NCBI GenBank assembly: GCA_020650975.1
Contig: JAIPMN010023475.1
Span: 1 to 27,743 of the forward strand
Source of the DNA: Apostichopus californicus
Lineage: Eukaryota; Echinodermata; Holothuroidea; Aspidochirotida; Stichopodidae
Direction of reading: 5' to 3'
DNA length: 27,743 bases
Positions within the stretch are counted from its first letter, which is position 1. Every line of letters begins with the position of its first letter. Shown piece by piece: positions 9,126 to 19,861 of the stretch. The notes beneath the pieces were generated by a model. It was not told the origin of the DNA, made no database searches, and saw only the letters and a program-made list of their open reading frames with translations. Position numbers and translations under genes: made by a program.

Positions 9126-12100
9126 TGAGAGTGTGTTATGGTACTATCGTAGTGGCCAAGGTCTGAGAGATGGAGTTGCTGACCGAATTTTTGGTACCTG
9201 CCTAAAATCGATGCACCTAGCTATATACAGTATAGCTGCCATTGATCTTACGTACTCCATGTAATCTGAGAAATTGAGAGAAGACCGATATCGTGAATCA
9301 TTTCTTACAATTGTTAGTATGAGTCAGTCGATACTGGAGGCACTTGTATGACATTGCTCCCTTTAGATTCATGTCTAGAAAGCTGAACAGAATATAGAAG
9401 CAATTTAACAGATGGAAGATTCCCCGATTCCAGGATAAAGCAGACCGTCTGTTGAAGCTAGTTTGGATTTAAAGCTTTCAAAACAGGACACGCTGTGCTA
9501 CTCACATGCGTCTCATAGAATGCTCTCATTAGAGTAATGGAATGTTCTGTAATGGAGATGGGTGTCGGAAGCTGGATATCTCCACTATAACGCTGCACTG
9601 TTAATGTGATGGCTCCGTCTTTGTGGAAGGATATTGAAGCTAACTTGAATTGACAGAAATTAAGGAATCTGCTGCCAGGACATTGAATGAGAAGGGTTTC
9701 AAAGGAATCTGCTGCGAGGGCTTTGAACGAGAAGTTTAATCCCGGAGTGTCAGATACAGATCTGCTGTATAGCTGTGCTTCTTTCTGTCACTACAATGTA
9801 AATATATCCCTACTGTACAGTCGGCTATAGATACAGGGATTAACTTTACTGTTGTATATGTGTTATTCTGAGTATGGACAATTCAACCATTGATCAAGAC
9901 TGTTGTCAGATTGCAGTGGGTTTTGACTAATTGGAAAATGCTCTCTCTATATAAATGTGTTTTGTGAATTGTTTTTGTCACTTTTAAAACTGGAATGTAT
10001 AGTGTCATCTGTTGAAGCACTCTGTATGTATTGCAGCAAGCCAAACTCAAAAATTACTGTGGATGACAAAGTACTGTATCGGCGACCAGGAAAAAAACAG
10101 TACACTCAATCCAATACAATTCTATAATGAAAGAATCTTTAGAAAAGGTGTTGCTGAAAGATTGGTTGAATTCAAGATAATTTTATTGTTTCATCAATAT
10201 ATTTTTTTCGTTACTTGAATTACTTGATATAGCGTACAGTACATGACACTAACTTTTGTTCATGTGTGTCAAAGTAGTTTAAAAGGTTCAGATATATAAC
10301 AAAAGGAATGTTGAATTAGCCAACTACTACAGCGAAGGATCATCGTATGGGTGTGTTAAATACGCTGCTGCACCTCAAAGAGCGAGCTCGTTGAAAGTGA
10401 CGATAAATAATGTAATTGGTTCGAGGAATTCTACATGTTGAACGATACACGTACTGGGGTGGCATTTACTGCAGTTCCTTGTTACACGAACCCTTCCTGC
10501 AATGTAGTGTTTAAGCGACAGATAAATATTTTTGATGGATTGCATTTTTGACACTGTTGCTTGATTTCTGCTTGAGAAATATTAATGAGTTACAGCTGGT
10601 GAGGAGAACCGTCTCCCAGAAATTGTGAAGTTTGGCAACTTGAAGAAATTATAATTTTGGAAGTGATGTGCATCGAGCTTGTTTGGGAGTGATGTCTTTT
10701 TGTGTTATTGCTTCTAGAATCTTGTTCAAAATGCACGTCGAAAGGTAACGTAGCTGTATAAAGTGGACACATGCACCGCAATACGTGGCGGACCTTGCTT
10801 ATGTTTCCAAAGACATGTGTAAGCAGGTTATTTTTTGCAGAAATTTACATCTGTTATTTAGTTATGATGGAACAGTTTTGGAAAGTATATGAATCGAGTG
10901 GAATCTGACTGTTAATATTTCTTAAGGAAGACTACTATAAAACTATGGTTTTGTGTGTTGTTTATTTGTCCAGAAACTGAAGGTCTGAAACCACAAATCT
11001 ATGTTCAAGACACAAAATATTTCACAAGAGCCTGTGTGATACTTTCTTGACTTTTCTGGTTAAATTTTTTGCTCAAACGGAAATTCAAAAATGTTCTCTC
11101 TTGAGATGAATGCGAAAGAAGCAGAAAATTTGTACGCACTTGGAATTACGGTTCAACCAAATAGGCCCATTTAAATGTGGTACATTAATCAAGCGTTGGA
11201 ACATCGATTTCTGCGTTAATAGCAACTCCTGACCATTGTGTATGGCAGTCATCTATCTAGGCTGCTAGGTTTTAAATGGTGGATGTTCCTTTCCAGTTGT
11301 ATTAATCAAACAGTAGGGTCAAGTTATATAGAACAACACCACAAAGTTACCAAATCTCCATGGCAACATGTACTTTTTGTACTTTCTTGAAAGTATAAGG
11401 AGCTGATAATCTATCTATTGCAATTCTTGAGAGTCCTTTGAATGTTGTATTGTACAAAATTTGTAAGCCTGCTCTCACTACATACATGGATTTGGTTCCA
11501 TAGTCAAGTTTAAAAAACACTTTAATAACCTAGAAATGGTAGGTATCCAGACTTAGTAAAAGCAAAGCTACAAGTTCCGGAGGAGTTAAGATTGTTGCAG
11601 GACTACACACTACTGTACATACATACATGTGCATAATACTGTGTTAATATACACTGCAGTGCACTGTTGCCTATTAAATTTGTGTACACATTTATTACTG
11701 GTCAATGAATAATATATCACTATGCTATCTTAAACTGTAGTACATTGTACATGAAATGCAGATAACCAAACTTTCAACTGAATAGCAGCATATATGTTTA
11801 TAACATTGAGCTGATCAGTATGTCAATATACACAAAGATAGATTGGATTAAATATGTACAGAAATTAAATCATGCAATCATGAAATGAAATGTAAAAATG
11901 AAATCAAATATTGGAGGGACTGTGAAATATGCAATTTTCTTACGACCAGTTTTGTCAAAGGGAAAGAATAGTACAAGTACTTATCTTCTTTTTTATTTTC
12001 AAACTAAGTGGAAAAACTGATTTAATCTAAGATATTTAGCTAGATTTGATTGGTAAAATCTTGATGATGGAGTGATTTCAGACAGGGAAAAATGTCTGGC

Positions 12101-12461
12101 GTCACCGTTTCATAACTGTTTAGTTGTGATGCACTTTACTGTAGTAGCACAGTGTACAGTACTGGAGGGCACTACAGTAGGCTACAGTAAGTATTTAAAG
12201 CCCTTTCCAACAAAATCCACAAAAAAATGGTTTAAAAACTATTGGACTGATCCATTAAAGAAGTGCTGCCTGTACTGTAATGCAACTTTTTCACTGATGG
12301 GAATATCCTCTCATACATGTATTCTCTCGATGCCCTGTGCAAATCTAATCAGTTTTCCGGTGGATTTGCCACACATGAAATTGTTCAGATCGTTGGAAAA
12401 TTGAGACAAATTCGTTCATTTTAATTTGCAAAGTACTATTTTCTTGACTATGTTTAATTAA
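9126..12461. other. Non-coding stretch, no gene seen
   Basis: No exon with convincing splice borders or recognisable translation. It includes one small imperfect direct duplication (9662-9740). ACTGTA/TACAGT hexamers are scattered through it, with a cluster at 12138-12190. Confidence 0.5.
9662..9740. repeat. Short imperfect direct duplication (40-bp period)
   Basis: AAGGAATCTGCTGC begins at 9662 and recurs at 9702. GAATGAGAAG and GAACGAGAAG continue the match. Confidence 0.6.
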
Positions 12462-12474
12462 AATTTGTCTCAAG

Positions 12475-12560
12475 CAACCGATTTGACTCGGGATCTCGTC
12501 TGGATCTCCTCGTCCGACTACGTCTCACGTGTACCTGCCGACGAAATGAAAATAGTCGCT
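12475..12560 (+). CDS. Possible exon, Death-domain-like fragment (N-terminal part)
   Basis: CpG-rich block lying in AT-rich DNA. The frame starting at 12477 is open for 28 codons and reads DLVWISSSDYVSRVPADEMK in its middle. The block is preceded by AG at 12473-12474 and followed by a donor-like GTAAGG at 12561. The helix-like pattern (DLVWIS, then VPADEMKIVAVKL after joining) resembles the first helices of Death-fold domains, a family expanded in several invertebrate deuterostomes. Another frame of this block is also open, which weakens the case. No upstream exon or start codon was found. It is not part of the PIX gene: it does not match SH3 or CH sequence, and it ends in phase 0 where the PIX exon at 20181 needs a phase 1 partner. 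Confidence 0.3.
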
Positions 12561-12639
12561 GTAAGGTTAGCCCTGGAAAATATGTTTACCCCCAGTCGAG
12601 CATGTGCGTATGTACTTTGTTTTCATTTGCCGTGACTAG

Positions 12640-12807
12640 GTCAAATTGGATCATGATGATGTTTGTCTGAGTAACTCTGATGGAACTCCATCAATGCTTC
12701 ATAAGCTCCAGAAAAATTGCCATCACTTTATCTCTCGCCTCGTTGAAGGAAATGGTATCAAGAGTCTCGTACTATTTAAGAGAACGTTTAGTGTTGGGTG
12801 TGCGTGA
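12640..12807 (+). CDS. Possible terminal exon, Death-domain-like fragment (C-terminal part)
   Basis: Open frame of 55 codons plus a TGA at 12805-12807, starting directly after AG at 12638-12639. With the candidate exon ending at 12560 it would flank an 80-bp GT..AG intron in phase 0. The translation contains DGTPSMLHKLQKNCHHFISR followed by LVEGNGIKSLVLF. This resembles the last helices of a Death domain, where a WLR-type helix is followed by a LVEAL..GL..LA-type helix. It lacks the usual tryptophan. I rate this as suggestive only; it could be a decayed gene fragment or a chance open frame. Confidence 0.3.
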   Translation, partial: VKLDHDDVCLSNSDGTPSMLHKLQKNCHHFISRLVEGNGIKSLVLFKRTFSVGCA

Positions 12808-13407
12808 AAAACCCAAGGAGGACTAATCCACTCTTTACCCACTAAGATCTACGCTACCCTATGTGGTACGGATATAATCCAGCGGGATGACGAACATCGA
12901 TCTGAGATGGATATAATGTCATAATATAGTATCAACTACTGTAATCCTGTGTTGAGTCATACATGATTGTAATATTGTTATATTCTGTATGGCAAGGCAC
13001 AGTATCAAAACTTATGATGTGTTTCAGTTCAACATATATAAATACATCATGTGCTTGGATTAGCTGAAATTGTAAGCTATCATGCCGATTCTTTCTGTTG
13101 AAGCCGAGGTTAAATTACAGTACTTCTTGTACAGCATGTTCTTTGGAAAGCTTGGGGTGTTTTTCAATTTTAATACCTTTCTTCGTCGTGGTCATACAAA
13201 TGGTGAAATATTCTTCAGTTTTGACATATTTCAGGAGAGGACACAGTGGCAGTGTGTGACAAGTTTGGTTGGAGAAATGTGCACAGAATGTTTTTCTTGA
13301 ATGGATCTTTCATGAGTCCAATGACGATTTACAAGTGGAAATTTGCAACATGAGATTTCAGAATTAAAAAAACAAAAGAACACACATTTTATAGTCACTA
13401 TTACTTA
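12808..13407. other. Non-coding stretch, no gene seen
   Basis: AT-rich. A 72-codon open frame at 13082-13300 has no recognisable domain and no splice context. Confidence 0.5.
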
Positions 13408-13466
13408 AAAGTACCTGTCTCCTAACTACTACTGCACTTTTGTTATCTACCAAACCTAACAAACCT
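13408..13466 (-). repeat. Dispersed repeat family, inverted partial copy 5
   Basis: The minus strand reads TTTGGTAGATAACAAAAGTG, then CAGTAGTAGTTAGGAGACAG and GTACTTTT. This parallels the TAGATGGGAAGGTGCAGTAGTAGA..GGGGACAGGTA block at 22190-22232. Confidence 0.55.
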
Positions 13467-14661
13467 GGAGATATCGCTTGAAGAGGAATCACACATCTGG
13501 ATCCTGTGAACAACTGGAGTCTTACTGGAGCAGTGCATTATGTATCATTCAGAGAGGATCACCAGAGCCGCGTACTGATGCAAAAGATTTCTCGACTTGT
13601 TTTTCAAGAATTCTGTTTTTTTTCCCTCCAGTTTTGATATACGTTTTGATCCGCTGGTTCATTACATACGCTGCACTATCACGTAGTATAGGTAATAGCA
13701 TGTGTCCATCGACAAAATGACAGTGATGATTTACAGACAGTGGAAGACAAAAAAAACATTTACCGTAAGGTAAAAGGAAATGGAACCTCATGAAATTGAG
13801 AAAGTGAAAGCTGTCACTGCTTTTGTTCATGTGTTTCAACCTACACACGGATGAGTCAATAGACAGTATGGGTACTTTTATGGTTATTCATTTACTGATC
13901 CTCTCATAACTGCTAACACCGTATATGACTCATTCTTACATAAATGGGGAACTGACTGTGCCAGAAGCCACTGCAGCCGACTAGAAAAAACATCTCGGTC
14001 GCTGATTATTGGGGATATAACTGAACATTTATAATGTGATTGAGGGGGAAAACTTGATGAACAGAAGTAAAGCAGTTTTGTTGACTATGTCCCTGGGGGA
14101 GGAGGCATGCCACCGATTGATGGGCTGCCATTGGTTTATGTGCAGTACATTATTTACCCTTTTGGGACATGAGACAAGTGTCCATCCTGAACATGTATGG
14201 TATGTTATCCAGAAGACTTTTAATGTAGCGAATTTGCTTAAATTTCCTAAAAAATTTGACGACAGGCATTGAAATGTGCAAAAGTTTAAATAGTCCTGAG
14301 GGTATTATTGTGTTTCAAAACTGATGGAGAGTGGTACAGTAGGACACCTGAACAGTATCGCCTGAAAGCCCTGGACATTTGCCAACAACTTGGTAATTCA
14401 ACAAGACTCAAGTTTCGATGGTTATAGGATCAGCCGAGTTTCATTTGTTGTTTACAGTAAAAGTTTGAAATAGGATCTGTCACTAATTTGATCAACCACG
14501 ACATCTAAGTTTGACAATGTCCAGTGAACAGTAATCAAATCAATTCGAATCGAAAGAAAAATTTGCTCGTTCGCTGCGATCCTGGTTTGAGAACAAGTTA
14601 CAATTTATTGCGGATTATACAAATATTTGTTTTATGTTAATTGGCACGATTTAACGAGACA
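13467..14661. other. Non-coding stretch, no gene seen
   Basis: Short open frames on both strands (13478-13848 and 14036-14272) overlap one another and have no recognised domain. Confidence 0.5.
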
Positions 14662-14886
14662 CTAAACCGTACATTCCAACTTATTGACACTCTGGTACTG
14701 CAGTTGACCCATTATTTTGGTCCAGTATAGTCTGTCATTTTTTAGGAGAGAATCACAAGGCCAGGAATAAAGATGTCTGCCATTAAATGCTGCTTCTACC
14801 CGTGCACGGTCAGCCCGATCCACAGCCCTTTGAAGGTGGCTCACTTGGCGTATGTCGCCCCCAAAAGTGAAGGTTGGTTCGCTACC
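14662..14886 (-). CDS. Unassigned coding-like fragment
   Basis: On the minus strand one frame is open from an AG near 14886 to a stop below 14662. It reads FTFGGDIRQVSHLQRAVDRA, continuing with DRARVEAAFNGRHLYSWPCD. The block is higher in GC and CpG than its surroundings, and the composition is charged and helix-like, unlike the chance frames nearby. A T-rich run ending in AAAG precedes it on that strand, resembling a 3' splice site. A GTGATT about 130 bp in is a weak donor candidate. There is no ATG early in the frame, so if real it is an internal exon or a decayed copy. I do not recognise the family, and no partner exons were found. Confidence 0.3.
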   Translation of the reverse strand, partial: GSEPTFTFGGDIRQVSHLQRAVDRADRARVEAAFNGRHLYSWPCDSLLKNDRLYWTKIMGQLQYQSVNKLECTV

Positions 14887-15989
14887 TTTCAGATAAAAAA
14901 AATGTTATTTTAAGGCTCTATTCATCAGAATAATTAATTAACTCTGTACACTATGTTGTGTACAAGAGAAACTTCTCTAAGGGCTGTGGATGTATGTACT
15001 TGGTTTTCACCTGGTTCGTACCAATCCATGCTGAAAGTTTTGCTTTGTGGTACATACAGATATATACAGTTAGGCTTCTAGGCTTAATGCACAGTCTGGT
15101 ACTGTAGGTATGGTACTGTACGTAGCCTACACCCTATACTTTCACACTAACATGGACCGTACATGTACATAATGCTTTACTTGAAATGCAATATTTACTT
15201 CCGCCCGTCTCTTATTTAGCTGTCTTCACAGTTCGTGAAAGATCCCAAAACATTTTAAGGCAGTACTTTACAATAGCTGGACCATCGTAACAAGACGGGG
15301 CTAGATGTCACCGAATCGTTAGCGATTATATTACATGCATGGGCAACCTTGTGTGTAGACCTACCTACTTATGAATATGAATTTATAGTCTATATATGCC
15401 TCAGAGTACACCATTTCAGATCTTAAATTTTTTTTTTTCTGGAAGAGGACACTCAGGCCCCCTACATGGGACTCAGCTTCAGAGACCTTAGGGCCCCACT
15501 ACCCTCCATTTTAAAATCTTGAATCCCCCCCACACCCCAATCGCAGTATACAATACCAATCAGTAAGTTTGTAAAATTGCAATAGAGGATGGGTATAAGT
15601 TTGTCTGTATAAATTACTTTACGGAATGGAATGTACTGTCAGACTCCAAGAGAAAAGAAAAAAGGTTGCTAGCGGCTGCAAAATGCCCTGCAGCTAGACT
15701 GAACCAATATCAAACAATAGCCATTAAAAATAGCAGACCAGCCGTGCCTACTGTGTGAAACTACACAGCACAAAAGATTATTCGCAGCTTGGCTGCAGGG
15801 GGATGCAGCCCCCTCAGCATCTTACTTCTGACACAGAGGTCAAAAGTAGTACACAACATGAGCCTATCTGATTGATACTGATTTTGGTTCAGTGTTCTTG
15901 CATGTCATGTTTTTGTGCAAAATTAAGTAATATAATATGCAATTATATGTTTACACTGTCCTTTATGAGGATTACAGTATTTACTTTTT
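14887..15989. other. Non-coding stretch, one hairpin
   Basis: AT-rich DNA with several ACTGTA/TACAGT hexamers (15065-15120). The only structured element seen is the GC-rich hairpin at 15792-15818. Confidence 0.5.
15792..15818. repeat. GC-rich inverted repeat (hairpin)
   Basis: GCTG-C-AGGGGG and CCCCCT-CAGC pair around the loop ATGCAG, giving a 10-bp stem with a one-base bulge. The surrounding CTGCAG repetition suggests the remnant of a mobile element, but no ends were found. Confidence 0.65.
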
Positions 15990-16060
15990 CCTTGCCTACC
16001 TGTCTCCCCACAACCTTAGCACTCCGGTTATACCATGCCTAGAATGAACTGGTAACCTTT
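15990..16060 (-). repeat. Dispersed repeat family, inverted copy 6
   Basis: The minus strand reads GGTTACCAGTTCATTCTAGG, CATGGTATAACC and GTGGGGAGACAGGTAGGCAA. This matches the subtype at 21898-21965 (GTTACCAGTCCATTCTAAAC, TTGGTAAAATGG, AAGGAGACAGGTGAAC). Confidence 0.65.
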
Positions 16061-17827
16061 ATTATGTACAGTGTACTTACAGTGCAGCCATACCTACTGT
16101 AGTCTGTAGTGTACTATGTCTGTACTGTAATAGTACAAGAATAGTCACACATATATTCTGCCAGGTTTTAATACTGCATCCTTACCCTGTAGCATGACTC
16201 ATTGTTGACGGGGACTATCATCGGTCATTCCTCTGCATGGAATAAATATACCAGAACAATATTGGCGAGCCAGACGCTGCACGGAGAATCGAGAATGTCC
16301 CAGATGACAACAAATAAGTGCGAATTCAATTACGGAGGGAACGGTTATAATGCGCAATTAGAGGTGTACACACGTACATGTGCACTGGGTTTGAAACAGC
16401 CTGGCGCAAAACAGCACCGTACAGTAATGAAATGATTCGATGTTCTCAAATTTAAACCAGTGTGGAACTGTGGATGGTATTTTATTCTTGACATTCTTGT
16501 CGGTGGTGGTATGGTGGTATCAGGTAACTTTGCTTGATCCCTTTATATTTCCTGTACTTTGGAATTAAATTTATTTATGACTGCATATACTGACACCGTG
16601 GGTGTGTGTTTGAAAGTTGAATTTGTGAATGGTTTAGTTTTGATTCTCAGGCAGTTAATTTAATTCTAACATATTTTAAGGTTAATGTTAGGAAAACCTT
16701 GAATGACTGGTCAGTTCTTACAACTTGTACCTATGATGCATAATTTAATTAAACTTTGTAGATCTTCTTCTTCTTCTTTTTTTCAAGTATTCTAAATTAT
16801 GCTTTTTTGAGAGAAAATCCATGCTTCAAGCTGTTATCCAGTTTCTGCAATGTTTCTAAATGTGGTTACTAATGTTTATAAGCTACTGTACGTACAGTAG
16901 ACTGGAATGTTTGTTGGGATGAAACAAGTATTAAGAGATTGAGAAAGAGCAAAGTAAACTAGAACTGGATTTGCCTGCAAATATGCAGTATTGTGGTGTG
17001 CCTGGAGTGCTTGCAGTATTAGGAAGAACTTTTCAGTTGTTCATGGTGTCATTTTTTTGGCAGACAACACACAGGGGAGTTTAGTCATGTAGGTACCAAC
17101 AAAGTGAGGGCGCTTTTGAGTGCCGTGACAGGCTCGGAATAAGTTGGCTATGCAGCTAGCCTTTGAGACTGCAAATGTACATAGACTGTATATGAAACTT
17201 AAAGTTTCAACGTCCAGTCATGTAGGTATCATTCACTTGGCCAGTAATGCCAATATTGTAGCGCACACTAGAACTACAATAAATACAGGGATACTTGCAC
17301 CGTTCAAAAGTCAAGAGTGGACATCGTGCATTAATGGCCTTCAAAATAAAAAATAAATAAATAAAAAAAAAGAGCAAAATTCGCCAATATTTACTGGCAT
17401 TAAGAAAGCTGGATCTATGCTCTGCTCGGATATAAGCTGCACAATAACAGTACATTATACTACCACAAATCTGTGGTCATTACATAAGCTGGGTACAATA
17501 GAAAGTGTCCAAGTGATGGCAAGGAACACTGGCCAGTGTGTGTGTGTGTATGTAATAAATACTACATGTTGTTTTTATGATACACACCAAAGGTCATATA
17601 CTGCAATCGTACCACTCACTGCCACACAGTGGTTAAGTACAACTAATCCTGAATAACATTGATAGATAGTATAAGGAACTTGCAACTGTACAACAGATTG
17701 CTTGACAAACTGCAGCACTACTTTACTCCTGTTTTATCTCTCCTACGAAAAAAAATGAGGTGTGGGTTAACAGGAAGTTGGCAGTGATTCAGAAAATCTG
17801 AGCGATAGGGAGATACATACAGTATTA
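16061..17827. other. Non-coding stretch, no gene seen
   Basis: Contains a (CTT)n run at 16764-16778 and an A-rich (AAAT)n run at 17342-17371. The hexamers ACTGTA/TACAGT are clustered at 16067-16130 and 16885-16905. Open frames here are short and unrecognised. Confidence 0.5.
17342..17371. repeat. A-rich (AAAT)n microsatellite
   Basis: AAATAAATAAATAAA followed by an A run. It might be the tail of a retroposed element, but no body was identified. Confidence 0.6.
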
Positions 17828-17930
17828 TAAAATGTTACCAATTGTTTGTTGGATAGGTTCAGTAGATGGAAATTATGTAAATGTATGTATATTGACTGGA
17901 GACGGGTTATAGGTACTAACAAAGAACCGA
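17828..17930 (+). repeat. Dispersed repeat family, diverged copy 7
   Basis: AAAATGTTACCAATTGTTTG, TTGGATAGGTTCAGTAGATGG and GACTGGAGACGGGTTA occur in family order, but the core is mutated (GGAGACGGGT rather than GGAGACAGGT). Confidence 0.45.
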
Positions 17931-18263
17931 GAACGGTATTCGAAATGCTTCACTTTTCAGGCAGCACATCTTCAGAGTTATCTTCAGTTATCGTCAGTGC
18001 GCTAATAAATGTCCCATAATAACAAGGCCAATTCACCTTTTGCATTAAATGTACTTTACATATAGAGTAGTTAATGTATCATCCAGTTTGTGACATCAAT
18101 GAGGATGTGTCAGAAAACAGGGAGGGGGAGTGTGAGTGGGGATTTTGTGAGTGGAGGCATGATTGGGAAGGTTGAGAAGTTTGCCCACACCATGCAGAAA
18201 CATGCTATTCTTCAACTTTGATGATGCATATAGTATGTGTTGTAGTAATTCCATACAAAATTG

Positions 18264-18289
18264 TGGGGGGGAGGGGGGCGGGGGATGGG
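18264..18289 (+). repeat. G-rich tract, G-quadruplex-capable
   Basis: Several G runs of at least three separated by one or two bases: GTGGGGGGGAGGGGGGCGGG, then GGATGGG. It sits directly upstream of a dispersed-repeat copy. Confidence 0.7.
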
Positions 18290-18299
18290 TGAGAAAGAA

Positions 18300-18430
18300 G
18301 GTGGTGTCCCGAAAGGGAGACACTGCATAGGGGGCGCAGTGCTGAAGCATATCCTGTCATGTAGTTTAGGTGGATAGGACAGTGAGATTTGTACGGTCTT
18401 TAGATTGGTGACAGGCGAGAGAGGAATGAT
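18300..18430 (+). repeat. Dispersed repeat family, copy 8
   Basis: GGGCGCAGTGCTGAAGCAT, TAGTTTAGGTGGATAGGACAG and GGTGACAGGCGAGAGAG align block for block with copy 2 at 5270-5435 (GGGCGCAGTGCTAAAATG, TAGTTTTAGGGTAGATAGG, GGATACAGGTAAGTA). The donor-like core is mutated to ACAGGCGAG. Confidence 0.6.
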
Positions 18431-19245
18431 ATGAATTGTTTCCTTATAACATCCATGACACAGTTATGAAACTGATATTGACTCGGCAATGTACCGACAT
18501 CTGCTTTTGTTAATGTTGCCAGACCTTAATGTGAACCCAAGGGATTGCAATGTACTCAAGGGTATGAATTACATCCTTATGAGATTCCAATCAAAGTCCT
18601 GATCAATTGCTTTGAAGGTGGCGGTGAACTACGTGTTGAACTTGATAGGCGGGTGAACATTACTGGACTTGTTAGCATATTTGGGAGGCTCAACTATTGA
18701 TGCCTCTTTATTCTATTATATATACAGCTTTGTCCATCAATTGCATTTGGTATTGAACTAGACTGCCACCAAATATCCCTTTCTCACTTCTCACACTTTC
18801 TGGCCACAGTGCAATCTGAGGCAAAATTTCTGCCTTTTTGGCTTTGAAATGCAATTGTTAGAAAGTGGGAAAAAATAATTCCTAAAACTGCCTCAGAATG
18901 AAAACATTCACTATAACCAATTTTAATCATTTGGTTTGGAGCTACGTGGATGACAATTGTATTGAAAGAATTGGTTAACAGAAAAAGGCTTCATCCCATG
19001 GTCGGATGGGTAGGATTTTCTGTGAAAATATATACAGAAGGTACCCAATGCTCATTGAGCAAGTTTTGAGATTTTTTTCCCCTTCCTATGATCATTGTGA
19101 GCTAGACCTGTGTAATCAGTGGATTTTATGGATATAATTGGCAAATTGTAGTCAAAGGATCTAAGTTGCCAGTGTGCAGACTTGAACAGTATGGAACAGA
19201 TGCTGTCTTATAACCAGTGGCATACTGCACATGGCAACCCCCTTA
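18431..19245. other. Non-coding stretch, no gene seen
   Basis: No repeat, exon or RNA gene recognised. Confidence 0.5.
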
Positions 19246-19312
19246 CCCCTCCTCCCATACCCCTCCTCCCATACCCCTCCTCCCATACCCCTCCTCCCAT
19301 ACCCCTCCTCCC
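19246..19312. repeat. 14-bp minisatellite
   Basis: Four exact units of CCCCTCCTCCCATA plus a partial fifth. The strand asymmetry (C-rich on +, G-rich on -) would allow unusual structures such as a triplex or i-motif. Confidence 0.95.
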
Positions 19313-19549
19313 TTTCTCAAAACTAGTTTGTTTCATACGGTAGTTACAGTTGTTTGATTTCTATCCATGAATTTTATCCATAGCTTGATGTGTAGCAACA
19401 TTTCAATATTGAAGGATGATGATGTTATGTACACAGTATCCGCACGCAGGTACTCTACCAGGTATCACTAGTGTACCTATAAGTTATTCAAGTGTTGACA
19501 ATCATGAATTAGGCAGGTACAGTCTCCCATGTACTAAGCATCTATTATG

Positions 19550-19861
19550 ACATACAATCAGGATTGTGTTACACCTGGGACCAGGGAGTATTACATACAA
19601 TCAGGATTGTGTTACACCTGTTATCAGGGAACATAACATACAATTAGGATTGTATCACACCTGGTGCCAGGGAGCATTACATACAACCATGATTGTACTC
19701 CACCTGGTGTTAGGGAGCATTACATACAATCAGGATTGTATCACACCTGGTGCCAAGGAGCATTACATACAATCAGGATTGTGCTACACCTGGTATCATG
19801 GAGCATTACATACAATCAGGATTGTACAACACCTGTTATCAGCGGGCGTTACATGCAATCA
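19550..19861. repeat. 43-bp minisatellite, 7 units
   Basis: Units begin with ACATACAA at 19550, 19593, 19636, 19679, 19722, 19765 and 19808, and with the variant ACATGCAA at 19851, an exact 43-bp period. Within each unit, ATCAGGATTGT and CACCTG are best conserved. ACATACAATC and GATTGT give each unit a small imperfect dyad (ACAATCAGGATTGT). Since 43 is not a multiple of 3, any translation of the array cycles through frames and is not evidence for a protein. Confidence 0.95.

Noticed and set aside
12072..12404. 110-codon open frame
   Set aside because: No recognisable domain, no splice or promoter context, and the segment includes several of the locally common TACAGT words.
19550..19861. CRISPR-like array of 43-bp units
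   Set aside because: There are no spacers: units abut directly and vary by point changes.
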